DNA from: an uncultured SAR116 cluster alpha proteobacterium
GTDB taxonomy: Bacteria; Pseudomonadota; Alphaproteobacteria; Puniceispirillales; Marisalimonadaceae
Length of the DNA stretch: 59,419 bases
Assembly (NCBI GenBank): GCA_902517815.1
Contig: CABYED010000009.1
Location: 1 to 59,419 of the forward strand
Reading direction: 5' to 3'
A program made the translations under genes and the position numbers. Of this stretch, positions 1 to 8,106 are shown in pieces. Below the pieces are notes generated by a model, which saw only the letters and a program-made list of their open reading frames with translations, was not told where the DNA came from and did no database searches. Position 1 is the first letter of the stretch; each line of letters begins with the position of its first letter.

Positions 1-259
1 TTGATTTTCCAATTTTATAACCTTTATTAATTAATTTAGTAAATAGTCTAGAAACAGAGTTATTTGGCTCTGCACAATATTTTTGTTCGGTAACAAATCT
101 ATCATTTACAGCATGCTCACTTAAAAAAATTTCCTCAGAATTATCAGATTTTAATTTGTAGTGAAGTATACCATTAAGATGTTTTTTACCAGTTATTGAA
201 TAAACTATGTCTAAATTATCTTTTCTAAAAATTTTTGTATTTAATTCAATTTCCGCCAT
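1..259 (-). CDS. hypothetical protein, N-terminal part only (cut by window start)
   Basis: An open frame starts at ATG 259 and runs off the left edge without a stop, giving about 86 residues. The start is preceded by GAGGT seven bases upstream, a good ribosome binding site. The visible protein begins MAEIELNTKIFRKDNLD and is soluble, without signal peptide or membrane segment. I do not recognise the family. The gene runs away from the regulator gene that starts at 566, so the 300-base gap between them is a divergent control region. Confidence 0.6.
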   Translation of the reverse strand, partial: MAEIELNTKIFRKDNLDIVYSITGKKHLNGILHYKLKSDNSEEIFLSEHAVNDRFVTEQKYCAEPNNSVSRLFTKLINKGYKIGKS

Positions 260-565
260 TATTACTACCTCATTAATTTCCATATGCAATGGAATAATAC
301 ACCATTTTTTTTACTAGGGAGCGGTTACCTAATTAATCGGAAAAAATTATATTGTTTTTTTTAATTAGTCAATCAGTTATGTTTCACGATACGTGAACAC
401 ATATTCTTGCTTCACAACCAGATTTTAAATTATTTAAGGTTGGTGAACTCAGTAAATTTTCCAACTAGCGTTACTGAGTTCACTTTATTAACAAGATAAT
501 AATTTCTATGTAGATATTTTTCAAGCTTTGTCATAATCTTTTAGAAGCTGGTTGGGAGACAATTA
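260..565. promoter_or_regulatory. divergent intergenic region with repeated GTGAAC/GTTCAC half-sites
   Basis: This 306-base gap lies between a leftward hypothetical gene and a rightward regulator gene. It holds five copies of a TTCAC/GTGAA half-site: TTTCAC 382-387, GTGAAC 393-398, TTCAC 411-415, GTGAAC 443-448 and GTTCAC 478-483. The first two form an inverted pair with a three-base centre. The last two are the outer ends of a perfect 13-base inverted repeat (443-455 and 471-483). The array looks like operator sites, perhaps for the regulator encoded next to it. No coding frame is evident. Confidence 0.45.
443..483. repeat. perfect 13-bp inverted repeat, 15-base spacer
   Basis: GTGAACTCAGTAA at 443-455 is repeated as its exact reverse complement at 471-483. 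In RNA it would form a long stem. No gene reads into it from the left on the plus strand, so a terminator role is unlikely. It is more likely an operator or the stem of a small RNA upstream of the regulator gene. Confidence 0.6.
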
Positions 566-1039
566 TTGGAAAATAAAATGGAAAATGTTTTGCAACAAAA
601 TTTTGTTGAAATTTGGCATCATTTTCTTTCGTTTGAAATTAGTAGATCAAAATTTGCAGTTGAAACTTGGGGTAGTGGAAACGCTTATTTAGTTTTTCAA
701 GTTATTGCTTGGCATCATTTTTTAGTTATGACAGATCAAGCTGAATCTAAAATAAGAGACGAAGCGGTAGAACTATGGTTTCAACTTACTAAAACTGGGT
801 TTAAGACACGTAGTGTTTTAACTTACAGCCTTATATCATCACTAACCTCGTTAAGTATAGAAACAGTTAGAAGACATGTAAAAAAACTAGAAAAAAATAA
901 CTGGGTTTCTTATTCAAAAAAAGAGGGTGTTAAGTTTAGTCCTAGTAATGAAAATAATAAGTTTCTAGCAGACGTTTTTAATGTTAAAGAAGTTAGAGCT
1001 TTAGGACATTTTCTTGATATAATTGAAAAACAAAAATAA
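566..1039 (+). CDS. winged-helix transcriptional regulator
   Basis: A 157-residue protein with a probable DNA-binding winged helix in its C-terminal half. Helices around residues 85-112 (SLISSLTSLSIETVRRHVKK) resemble the MarR/ArsR-like layout of a helix-turn-helix followed by a basic wing. The N-terminal half is helical and rich in Trp and His (two WHHF motifs, residues about 17-20 and 49-52), perhaps a dimerisation or ligand pocket. I chose the TTG at 566 because GGGAG at 554-558 sits at the right distance; the in-frame ATG at 578 would be about 20 bases from it. The SDR gene follows by 18 bases, probably in one transcript. The half-site array upstream may be its operator. The exact family is unsure. 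Confidence 0.6.
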   Translation: MENKMENVLQQNFVEIWHHFLSFEISRSKFAVETWGSGNAYLVFQVIAWHHFLVMTDQAESKIRDEAVELWFQLTKTGFKTRSVLTYSLISSLTSLSIETVRRHVKKLEKNNWVSYSKKEGVKFSPSNENNKFLADVFNVKEVRALGHFLDIIEKQK

Positions 1040-1057
1040 ATACATTAGGTTTAAAAT

Positions 1058-1816
1058 TTGGAAATAGAAAATAAAGTTATTGTTGTTACTGGTGGATCAG
1101 GCGGTATTGGTAAAGCCCTAGCAAGGAGTTTTACTCATGAAAATGCAAAAGTAGTTATAGTTCTTGATATAAACTTTGATAATTCTCTATTAGAAAGTAA
1201 TAAGCTAATTCCAATAGTTTGTGATGTAACTAATGAAAAAGAATTAACCAGAGTTATTGATGAAATTAATATTGAATTTGGTCTTATCGATATTTTTTGT
1301 TCTAACGCTGGAATACTGAGTTTAGGAAGTGAACAGACACCAATTGAAGAATGGAATAAAAACTGGAATTTACACGTCATGTCACATGTTTTTGCAGCAA
1401 AAAAACTAATACCTGAAATGTTAAAAAGAGGTAGTGGATATTTTGTAAATACATCTTCTGCAGCAGGATTGCTGAGCCATATTGATTCTGTTACATATTC
1501 AACTACTAAACATGCTGCTATTGGATTTGCTGAGTGGATTGCAATTACGTATGGAATGAAAGGTATAGGAGTTTCAATCTTATGTCCTCAGGCTGTAGAA
1601 ACAGCCATGACAAAAGGTAGAGAAAACGAGGTATCAGCTCTTGATGGAATGATGAAACCAACTCAGGTGGCTTTAGATGTGATAAAAGCTATTAAAGAAG
1701 AAGCTTTTCTTATTTCACCTCATGAGCAAGTTTTAGGTTACTTTCAAAATAAAGCTAATAATTATTCTAGGTGGATTGGTGGCATGCAAAAATTACGGCA
1801 AAAACTAAAATCTTGA
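1058..1816 (+). CDS. short-chain dehydrogenase/reductase
   Basis: This 252-residue classical SDR should oxidise or reduce an unknown alcohol or ketone using NAD(P). The N-terminal cofactor loop is TGGSGGIG (residues about 11-18), followed by SNAG near residue 86. The catalytic triad is visible as Ser in the NTSSAAG segment and the YSTTK motif. Start is a TTG at 1058, about eight bases after an AGGT-type ribosome binding site. It follows the winged-helix regulator closely and may be its target. It ends three bases before the stop of the convergent tartrate dehydrogenase-like gene. The substrate cannot be inferred. Confidence 0.85.
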   Translation: MEIENKVIVVTGGSGGIGKALARSFTHENAKVVIVLDINFDNSLLESNKLIPIVCDVTNEKELTRVIDEINIEFGLIDIFCSNAGILSLGSEQTPIEEWNKNWNLHVMSHVFAAKKLIPEMLKRGSGYFVNTSSAAGLLSHIDSVTYSTTKHAAIGFAEWIAITYGMKGIGVSILCPQAVETAMTKGRENEVSALDGMMKPTQVALDVIKAIKEEAFLISPHEQVLGYFQNKANNYSRWIGGMQKLRQKLKS

Positions 1817-1819
1817 ATT

Positions 1820-2890
1820 TTACAGTGCTTCTGCAATAGCCGAACCACAAATAATTGTAGTTGCTTTTCCTCCTAAATCACCAGTTCTATATTCTTCTTT
1901 TTCTAAAACTTCTTCTATTGCTCTAACAATGTGTTCTGATGCTTTTTTAAATCCAAGATATTCAAGCATCATTGCACCTGCCCAAATTTGACCAACAGGG
2001 TTTGCAATCCCCTTTCCAGCAATGTCTGGAGCAGATCCATGTACTGGCTCAAACAATGATGGAAATTTTTTTTCAGGGTTTATATTACCCGACGGAGCAA
2101 TTCCTATTGTTCCAGTACATGCAGGTCCTAAATCTGATAGAATATCACCAAACAAATTTGAAGCTACAACAACATTAAATTTGTCAGGGTTAAGCACAAA
2201 ATGTGCACAAAGTATGTCAATATGATATTTATCCCATTTAACTTCTGAGTATTTTTTAGCCATTTCTTCAACCCTTTCATCCCAATAGGGCATGGTTATA
2301 GAAATACCATTAGATTTTGTAGCGGACGTTAAATGTTTTTTTTCTGTTTTATTTGCTAATTCAAATGCAAATTTAAGAACTCTATCTACACCTACCCGGG
2401 ACATAATAGTTTCCTGCATAACAATTTCTCTTTCAGTATCTGGAAACATTTTGCCACCTATAGAAGAGTATTCTCCCTCAGTGTTCTCTCTAATAATATA
2501 AAAATCTATATCCCCTGGTTTCCGATTTGCAAGAGGGGAAGTAACTCCAGGCATTAATTTAACTGGTCTAAGATTTATATATTGATCAAACTCTCTTCTA
2601 AATTTTAATAAAGATCCCCATAATGAAATATGATCAGGAATTTTATCTGGCCAACCTACTGATCCAAAAAATAAAGCATCGTGCTCTCCAATTTGCTTCT
2701 TCCAATCATTTGGCATCATTTGACCGTGTTTTGAATAATAATCGTAAGAGCTAAAATCAAAATGATCAAAGTGAAGATTAATACCATATTTATTTGACAC
2801 CACATTCAAAACTTTTAGAGCTTCCGGCATAACCTCTGTTCCAATACCATCTCCTGGTATTACAGCAATATTATATTTGTTTTTTTTCAT
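1820..2890 (-). CDS. dmlA: tartrate/D-malate dehydrogenase (decarboxylating)
   Basis: A 356-residue beta-decarboxylating dehydrogenase of the isocitrate/isopropylmalate family. It should oxidise D-malate or tartrate with NAD and a divalent metal. The PGDGIG start, the HISLWG motif, RENTEGEYSS and the ATKSNG and SNLFGDILSDLGP segments match, from memory, the E. coli DmlA (YeaU) type very closely along the full length, and differ from LeuB and Icd. It is the first of three family members in this window. The NIPSNAP gene lies nine bases upstream on the same strand, so the two form an operon. The true substrate among tartrate, D-malate and related hydroxy acids is open. Confidence 0.88.
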   Translation of the reverse strand: MKKNKYNIAVIPGDGIGTEVMPEALKVLNVVSNKYGINLHFDHFDFSSYDYYSKHGQMMPNDWKKQIGEHDALFFGSVGWPDKIPDHISLWGSLLKFRREFDQYINLRPVKLMPGVTSPLANRKPGDIDFYIIRENTEGEYSSIGGKMFPDTEREIVMQETIMSRVGVDRVLKFAFELANKTEKKHLTSATKSNGISITMPYWDERVEEMAKKYSEVKWDKYHIDILCAHFVLNPDKFNVVVASNLFGDILSDLGPACTGTIGIAPSGNINPEKKFPSLFEPVHGSAPDIAGKGIANPVGQIWAGAMMLEYLGFKKASEHIVRAIEEVLEKEEYRTGDLGGKATTIICGSAIAEAL

Positions 2891-2899
2891 GAAATTTTC

Positions 2900-3226
2900 C
2901 TAATTAGTTTCATAAGGTGTCCATGGAGCAGCTGTCATTAGTTTGTTTTCTTGTGTTAAGACAAGTGGTCTAAATTCCGAGGCAAACCTTATAAAGTCCT
3001 TATCATTATATATAGTTTTCCATAATTCTCTTCTACTATTATCATCTTGAAATTGCCAGACGTGAATTATTTGATTTAACGCACCTACATCACCAATATA
3101 ATATCGTATTATATTATCCTTATATTTTTTTAAAGCTGGCCAACCTAAATCCTCATAAATTTTCATAGCTACTGACAATTTACCAACATGTAATGTGTAA
3201 GTTCTTAATTCAAAAATTTTCAACAT
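2900..3226 (-). CDS. NIPSNAP family protein
   Basis: A protein of about 108 residues with the NIPSNAP ferredoxin-like fold: the ELRTYTL opening strand, G-x-LNQIIHVWQF in the middle and a basic RRELW stretch before the last strand. These proteins often accompany catabolic enzymes, but their chemistry is unknown. The strong GGAGG at 3229-3233 lies very close to ATG 3226, so translation may instead begin at the next codon, TTG 3223; a TTG at 3235 overlaps the binding site and is unlikely. It is the first gene of a two-gene operon with the tartrate/D-malate dehydrogenase. Confidence 0.8.
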   Translation of the reverse strand: MLKIFELRTYTLHVGKLSVAMKIYEDLGWPALKKYKDNIIRYYIGDVGALNQIIHVWQFQDDNSRRELWKTIYNDKDFIRFASEFRPLVLTQENKLMTAAPWTPYETN

Positions 3227-3265
3227 TTCCTCCAATTTAAAATAAACCTTATTCTAACTGCATTA

Positions 3266-3294
3266 TTGAGTTTAATAAAATTTTATTTAATAAT
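3266..3294 (+). promoter_or_regulatory. candidate sigma-70 promoter of the lactate dehydrogenase-type gene
   Basis: TTGAGT at 3266-3271 and AATAAT at 3289-3294 are separated by 17 bases, matching the -35 and -10 boxes at 5 of 6 positions each. Transcription would start near 3301, about 20 bases before the ATG at 3322. In such AT-rich sequence chance matches occur, so support is moderate. Confidence 0.4.
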
Positions 3295-3321
3295 GTATGT
3301 TAGAAATAATAGGAAGTTTAA

Positions 3322-4461
3322 ATGGAAATTTTAGAAATTAAAGATTTAGAAACGTTAGCAAAAAAGCGTGTTCCCAAAATGTTTTTTGATTATGTAAATT
3401 CTGGTTCATGGACTGAGACAACATACAATGAGAATGTTTCTGACTTTCAAAAGATTAAACTTAGGCAAAGGGTTGCAATTGATATGTCAAATAGAACTCT
3501 TGAAACTAAGATGATTAATCAACCTGTTTCAATGCCAGTAGCAATTGCTCCAACAGGGTTGACAGGAATGCAAAGAGCAGATGGAGAAATATTAGCAGCA
3601 CAAGCAGCAGAAGAATTTGGTATTCCTTACACTTTGTCAACAATGAGTGTTTGTTCTATTGAAGCAGTAGCTGAAAAAACAAAAAGACCATTTTGGTTTC
3701 AACTTTATGTTATGAAAGATAAAAAATTTATGGAGCGTCTCATTGACAGAGCCAAAGAAGCTAAATGTAGTGCTTTAGTTTTAACACTTGATTTACAACT
3801 TTTAGGCCAAAGACACAAAGATTTAAGAAATGGACTATCAACCCCACCCAAATTAATCCCCAAGCATATATATCAAGTATTAACCAGACCCATGTGGTGT
3901 TTGAGAATGCTTACAACTAAAAATCATTTTTTTGGAAATATTGTTGGTCACGTTGAAGGAATCAAAGACGTAAGATCTTTAGGTTCTTGGATAAGCACTC
4001 AGTTTGATCAGAAACTTGATTGGAAAGAAGTAGATTGGATAAGGAAAAGATGGGGTGGCAAATTAATAATAAAAGGGATTTTAGATTCTGAAGATGCTCT
4101 TTTAGCCTCTAAAACAGGAGCTGATGCTATAATTGTTTCCAATCATGGAGGAAGGCAACTGGACGGGGCATCATCTACTATAAATATTTTACCTGAAATA
4201 GTAGATAAGGTTGGTAAACTTGTTGAGATTCACTTAGACGGTGGGATTAGATCTGGTCAGGACGTCATTAAAGCAATGTGTTTAGGAGCAAAGGGAACGT
4301 ACATCGGTCGAGCATTTTTGTATGGTTTAGGAGCCCTTGGAAAAGAAGGTGTAACAAAAGCTCTTAACATCATTAAAACAGAAGCAGATATGACAATGGC
4401 TTTATGTGGTAGAAGAGATATACACGATTTGAATAGAGACAATATTTATAATTTAAAATAA
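3322..4461 (+). CDS. lldD: FMN-dependent alpha-hydroxy-acid dehydrogenase (L-lactate dehydrogenase type)
   Basis: A 379-residue flavoenzyme that should oxidise L-lactate or a similar 2-hydroxy acid and pass electrons to the respiratory chain. The signature SNHGGRQLDGA with the active-site His and substrate-binding Arg is at about residues 273-283. The N-terminal FFDYVNSG, the QLYVMKD strand and the LDGGIRSGQD phosphate-binding segment are also typical. Length equals the usual LldD. The start has an AGGAAG binding site. Neighbouring hydroxy-acid dehydrogenase genes fit a role in small organic acid use. Glycolate or mandelate oxidase activity cannot be excluded. Confidence 0.88.
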   Translation: MEILEIKDLETLAKKRVPKMFFDYVNSGSWTETTYNENVSDFQKIKLRQRVAIDMSNRTLETKMINQPVSMPVAIAPTGLTGMQRADGEILAAQAAEEFGIPYTLSTMSVCSIEAVAEKTKRPFWFQLYVMKDKKFMERLIDRAKEAKCSALVLTLDLQLLGQRHKDLRNGLSTPPKLIPKHIYQVLTRPMWCLRMLTTKNHFFGNIVGHVEGIKDVRSLGSWISTQFDQKLDWKEVDWIRKRWGGKLIIKGILDSEDALLASKTGADAIIVSNHGGRQLDGASSTINILPEIVDKVGKLVEIHLDGGIRSGQDVIKAMCLGAKGTYIGRAFLYGLGALGKEGVTKALNIIKTEADMTMALCGRRDIHDLNRDNIYNLK

Positions 4462-4519
4462 TTACAATTAAAACTTATGATTTTAATTTTGAATTTAGCT
4501 TGTTTCTTATAATTATCAA

Positions 4520-5476
4520 TTATTCAAGCTTTGAAAATATTGTAATAGCGGCCTCACTCATTTCTTTTATGCATATTAGAGCTGTTGGCAATTGTACAGA
4601 ATTACTAACAAAAGCGTGCATTTGACCAGGGAACAGGCGATAATGAACTTCATTTCCAAAAGACAAAAGTCTTCTTTTATAAGCATCACCTTCATCAACT
4701 AAAGGGTCTAGACCAGCTCCAAAAATATAAGTTGGTGGCATATTTTCTAAGTTAGGTGTTAAAATTGGAGATGCTCTCCAATCAACTTGTTCTTCAAAAG
4801 AATTTAAATAATGATTAACAAAATATTCTATAGTTTTTTTATTAAGGATCATTCCTTCGAGTTCTATATCCATTGATCTTCTGCACATAGTCATATCTAC
4901 CCAAGGATAAACTAAAATTTGACCATGTACTTTTGGGATGATTTTATCTCTTGACATAATCGTGCCAACAGTTGCTAGAGCACCACCAGCACTATCTCCA
5001 CACAAAATGATTTTATTTTCATCAATTTTAAGTTCACTTGATATTTTTATAATTTCAGTAACTGCATCTTTTGTTTCAGTAATTTGAGATGGAAATTTGA
5101 ATTCAGGAGCAAGTTTATAATCAACTGCAATTACTATAGCATTTGTTTGCTTGCAAAGATGTCTACAAACTAAATCATGACTTTCAAGATCACCCATTAC
5201 AAAACCACCTCCATGAAAATATATTATTGAAGGTAACTTATCTTTATTAATGTTATGAGAAGATTTGTTAAAATATTTTCTTAGTGGAATAGTCCCAAGA
5301 GTACCATTAACTGAGAAATCTTCTACATCTGTTATATCAACCATCAACTCTTTAGGAGTTTCTGCCATTTTTGCTCTTAAAGCTCTAAGCTCCTGCGGAG
5401 TAAAACTCTCAAGAGCAGGTGCATTATTATTTATACGTTCATTAATTAAAGCTTGTGTATCTTTATCAATTTGCAT
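4520..5476 (-). CDS. alpha/beta hydrolase, hormone-sensitive-lipase-type esterase
   Basis: A 318-residue carboxylesterase of the HSL (alpha/beta hydrolase fold-3) group. The oxyanion motif HGGGF is at about residue 88, the nucleophile Ser 162 lies in GDSAGG, and the probable acid and base are Asp 257 (GLDPLVDEGDAY) and His 287 (GQMHAF). No signal peptide is seen, so it is cytoplasmic. I place the start at ATG 5476, because the longer frame from 5512 adds residues untypical of the family and the ATG has an AGAGAA site. Natural substrate unknown. It is divergent from the metal exporter gene. Confidence 0.85.
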   Translation of the reverse strand: MQIDKDTQALINERINNNAPALESFTPQELRALRAKMAETPKELMVDITDVEDFSVNGTLGTIPLRKYFNKSSHNINKDKLPSIIYFHGGGFVMGDLESHDLVCRHLCKQTNAIVIAVDYKLAPEFKFPSQITETKDAVTEIIKISSELKIDENKIILCGDSAGGALATVGTIMSRDKIIPKVHGQILVYPWVDMTMCRRSMDIELEGMILNKKTIEYFVNHYLNSFEEQVDWRASPILTPNLENMPPTYIFGAGLDPLVDEGDAYKRRLLSFGNEVHYRLFPGQMHAFVSNSVQLPTALICIKEMSEAAITIFSKLE

Positions 5477-5567
5477 GTAATTTCTCTTTTTTATTAATAT
5501 ACTTATAATCATATTAAGATTTATTTAAATCAAATATTTTAAATCTTAATAAATTTCAAAAACTAAT

Positions 5568-5589
5568 AAAATTAGCCATGGCTAATTTT
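5568..5589. promoter_or_regulatory. 22-bp perfect palindrome, candidate operator
   Basis: The 22 bases centred between 5578 and 5579 (core TTAGCCATGGCTAA) equal their own reverse complement. The palindrome lies between divergent genes and ends ten bases before a good -35 box serving the transporter gene. A terminator role is unlikely because neither flanking gene reads toward it. A metalloregulator or other dimeric repressor or activator site is plausible. Confidence 0.5.
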
Positions 5590-5598
5590 TTTAGTATA

Positions 5599-5627
5599 TT
5601 GACGTTATCAATGCTTTGTGCAATATA
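5599..5627 (+). promoter_or_regulatory. candidate sigma-70 promoter of the metal transporter gene
   Basis: TTGACG at 5599-5604 and AATATA at 5622-5627 are 17 bases apart. The predicted start of transcription is near 5634, about 24 bases before the ATG at 5658. The promoter overlaps the alternative TTG start at 5616 and so argues against that longer frame. Confidence 0.5.
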
Positions 5628-5657
5628 AGGTGTATAAACAAATCTTATAGAGAATTC

Positions 5658-6827
5658 ATGAATTATAACTCATCACAGGCAACCATATACCCATTTATTA
5701 TTAGGTATCAGCAAATATTTAGCTATTTGTTTTTATTTGTTGGAGTTTATCTATTTTTTAATATGGATAATCAGACATGGGAAATCATAAAATCATCAGT
5801 TTCTGATGCTTACATAGGTGTTACTAGTTTTGTGGCTGGAACATTATTGTTATTTTTTACATTAGAGAAGTATCTAAAAATTGATGTAAAAAATATTCTT
5901 TCAAATAGACCAAAATTAGAAGTCTTTATAAGTTCCTTTCTTGGTGCTCTCCCCGGCTGTGGCGGAGCAATTATTGTTTTAACTCAATACTCAAGAGGTA
6001 AAGCATCGTTTGGATCTGTTGTTGCGGCTTTGACCGCGACAATGGGTGATGCGGCTTTTCTGTTAATCGCAAGAGAACCAGTAACTGGATTATTAATTCT
6101 ATTAATTGGTTTTTTTGTAGGATACGTGTCTGGTTTATTAGTTAATTCAATTCATGGGAAGAGTTTCATGAAGATGAATGGTTGTGATTTGATTAGATTA
6201 AATTGTAAACCATCAAAGTATAAAACATCAAAAACTTTAGATTTAATCTGGCTAGCCTTAATGATACCAGGCATGATTTTTGGAATTTTATCAGCTTTAC
6301 AAATTGATCTTGATGCCTATTTTTCAAATAATTTTATAGAGAATCCAATATCATTTTTTGGCTTTTTTGCAGGTTCTTTGTGTTTTATTATGTGGATTAC
6401 ACCAATCATTAGTGGTTTTAAGTATAGCCCTTCAGGACCTAATGAAAAGATAATTAGAAGAACTGTTTCAGATACCAACTTTATAACAGGTTGGGTGATT
6501 CTATCTTTCCTTGCTTATGAATTAACTGTTCATTTTGGAGGTTTTAATTTAGAAACTATCTTCAAATCATATTATATATTAATTCCATTAATTGCTATTC
6601 TGATAGGTTTTTTACCTGGTTGTGGTCCACAAATATTAGTCACTACTCTATACTTAAATGGTATAATACCATTATCTGCACAAATAGGTAACGCAATTTC
6701 AAATGATGGTGATGCTTTGTTTCCTGCAATTGCATTACACCCCAAAGCTGCTTTCATAGCTACAATCTACTCAGCTTTTCCAGCAATAATTTTTAGCTAT
6801 GGTTACTTGTTTATATTTGAATTTTAA
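5658..6827 (+). CDS. putative manganese/heavy-metal exporter, 10-TM ArsP_2-type family
   Basis: An integral membrane protein of 389 residues with about ten hydrophobic segments in two homologous halves. Each half carries a LPGCGG or LPGCGP motif followed by a GDAAFLLIA or GDALFPAIA motif, the hallmark of the putative metal exporter family known as ArsP_2 or 'putative manganese transporter'. It probably sits in the inner membrane and exports a divalent metal. ATG 5658 has an AGAGAA site and a promoter just upstream; the TTG at 5616 lies inside that promoter. The 22-bp palindrome upstream may be its operator. The ion transported is not shown by the sequence. Confidence 0.72.
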   Translation: MNYNSSQATIYPFIIRYQQIFSYLFLFVGVYLFFNMDNQTWEIIKSSVSDAYIGVTSFVAGTLLLFFTLEKYLKIDVKNILSNRPKLEVFISSFLGALPGCGGAIIVLTQYSRGKASFGSVVAALTATMGDAAFLLIAREPVTGLLILLIGFFVGYVSGLLVNSIHGKSFMKMNGCDLIRLNCKPSKYKTSKTLDLIWLALMIPGMIFGILSALQIDLDAYFSNNFIENPISFFGFFAGSLCFIMWITPIISGFKYSPSGPNEKIIRRTVSDTNFITGWVILSFLAYELTVHFGGFNLETIFKSYYILIPLIAILIGFLPGCGPQILVTTLYLNGIIPLSAQIGNAISNDGDALFPAIALHPKAAFIATIYSAFPAIIFSYGYLFIFEF

Positions 6828-6955
6828 AATTTAATTATTTTTCAATCATTATAGTATTTTTTTAATTTAATAATAAGTGATACTTGATGAATGGAAATTG
6901 TAAAGTTAGTATAAACTACCATTTCAAAATTCTAACGAAAAATAAAGTATGCTAA

Positions 6956-7768
6956 ATGAATTTTAAACCAGCGAATATACCTTCCAATGATGCACAAAGG
7001 GTTAAAGCAGTTCAAAGAACTGGTGTATTAGATGAAAGCAAAGAAGAGTTATATGATATTTATTGTTTTCTCGCAAAAGAAATAACTGGTTGTCCCGTAA
7101 GTTGGACTGGGGTTATTGATAATGAAAAACAGTTTGTTTTAGCAAGAGATGGTTTCCCAGATGAAGTGCCAATGGAAATGCCAAGAGACCAAACGCTTTG
7201 TCAATTTGCAATTGAAAAAACAGAACCTTTAATCATCAATGACATGACTAATGACTATCGTTTTAAGAACCATCCAGCGGTTGTTGATTTTGGAGTAAAG
7301 TTCTATGCAGCATTTCCAGTTGCTACTTCAGATGGTTATACTCTTGGAACGTTATGTGTTAGTGATAATAGAGTAAGAAGATTAACAAAAAACAAAATTA
7401 AATTATTAAAAGGTTTGGCTTCGAAGTTGTCTTATCAACTAGAAGTACAAGTTAATCAAAGAAAAGGCACTGCTGAGTCTGTAATTAATATATTAAACAA
7501 ATTAATTAGAAATTTTAAAAATCTTCAAATAATAGAAGCAATTACAATTTTAAAATTTATGATAAATGAACAGATTTCAAGAGATGATGAAGAGTTGTTA
7601 ATGCAATTTGGTATTGCTCATAAAAAGAATGATATTCTTGAACTTTCTTCGCAAGGGAAGAATTTAAAATCAGAATTAAACCTGAACATAGGAACACTGA
7701 AACGTATAAAAAATCTTTCATCTGACAATGGACAGCTTATGAATATGTTAGATCAAATTAAAGGTTAA
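6956..7768 (+). CDS. GAF domain protein
   Basis: A 270-residue cytoplasmic protein. Residues about 15-170 form a GAF domain of the kind starting with R-x-x-A-V-x-x-(T/L)-G-(V/I)-L-D and containing MPRDQTLCQFAI, DMTNDYRFKNHP and FYAAFPVATSDGYTLGTLCV. The remaining 100 residues are helical and match nothing I recognise; there is no kinase, GGDEF or DNA-binding domain. It may sense a small molecule or redox state and act through a partner. The 103-residue gene follows after two bases and is probably that partner. Confidence 0.8.
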   Translation: MNFKPANIPSNDAQRVKAVQRTGVLDESKEELYDIYCFLAKEITGCPVSWTGVIDNEKQFVLARDGFPDEVPMEMPRDQTLCQFAIEKTEPLIINDMTNDYRFKNHPAVVDFGVKFYAAFPVATSDGYTLGTLCVSDNRVRRLTKNKIKLLKGLASKLSYQLEVQVNQRKGTAESVINILNKLIRNFKNLQIIEAITILKFMINEQISRDDEELLMQFGIAHKKNDILELSSQGKNLKSELNLNIGTLKRIKNLSSDNGQLMNMLDQIKG

Positions 7769-7770
7769 AA

Positions 7771-8082
7771 ATGTTTGGAAAAATTTTAAATTTTAAATTT
7801 ACATCTATAAGCGAAGCAAAATTGGCCGCCTCATTTTGCTCTGAAAAGTTTGGTTCTAAAATAAGTGAATATGATATTGTAGGTCTTAATATTTTCATCA
7901 GTCAATCAGGAGATCTAAATGTTTCCATTAAATTTGAAACTCCAGATGCATTGAAAAGCTTTGAATCTAATTATCTAAATATTATTGCAGATCTAAAAGG
8001 AAGTCTGGTTTTCAAGGAAAATAATTTTGTTGGTGTTTGTACTTTTACGTATGAGAAGGAAGCCACAAGTACAGAAATGTAG
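7771..8082 (+). CDS. hypothetical protein, translationally coupled to GAF gene
   Basis: A 103-residue protein of unknown family starting two bases after the GAF gene stop, with AAAGGT as binding site inside the end of that gene. It has alternating strands and helices (FTSISEAKLAASFCSE, then GDLNVSIKFETPDALKSFE), resembling a small ferredoxin-like alpha/beta fold. No signal peptide or membrane segment. Close coupling suggests the two products act together. No function is proposed. Confidence 0.65.
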   Translation: MFGKILNFKFTSISEAKLAASFCSEKFGSKISEYDIVGLNIFISQSGDLNVSIKFETPDALKSFESNYLNIIADLKGSLVFKENNFVGVCTFTYEKEATSTEM

Positions 8083-8106
8083 ATTGATTTTTAGAGGGTT
8101 TTATAA

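Noticed and set aside
288-312. Small hairpin AATGG/CCATT followed by a T run
   Set aside because: Only five base pairs, and no known plus-strand transcript enters from the left; likely chance in AT-rich DNA.
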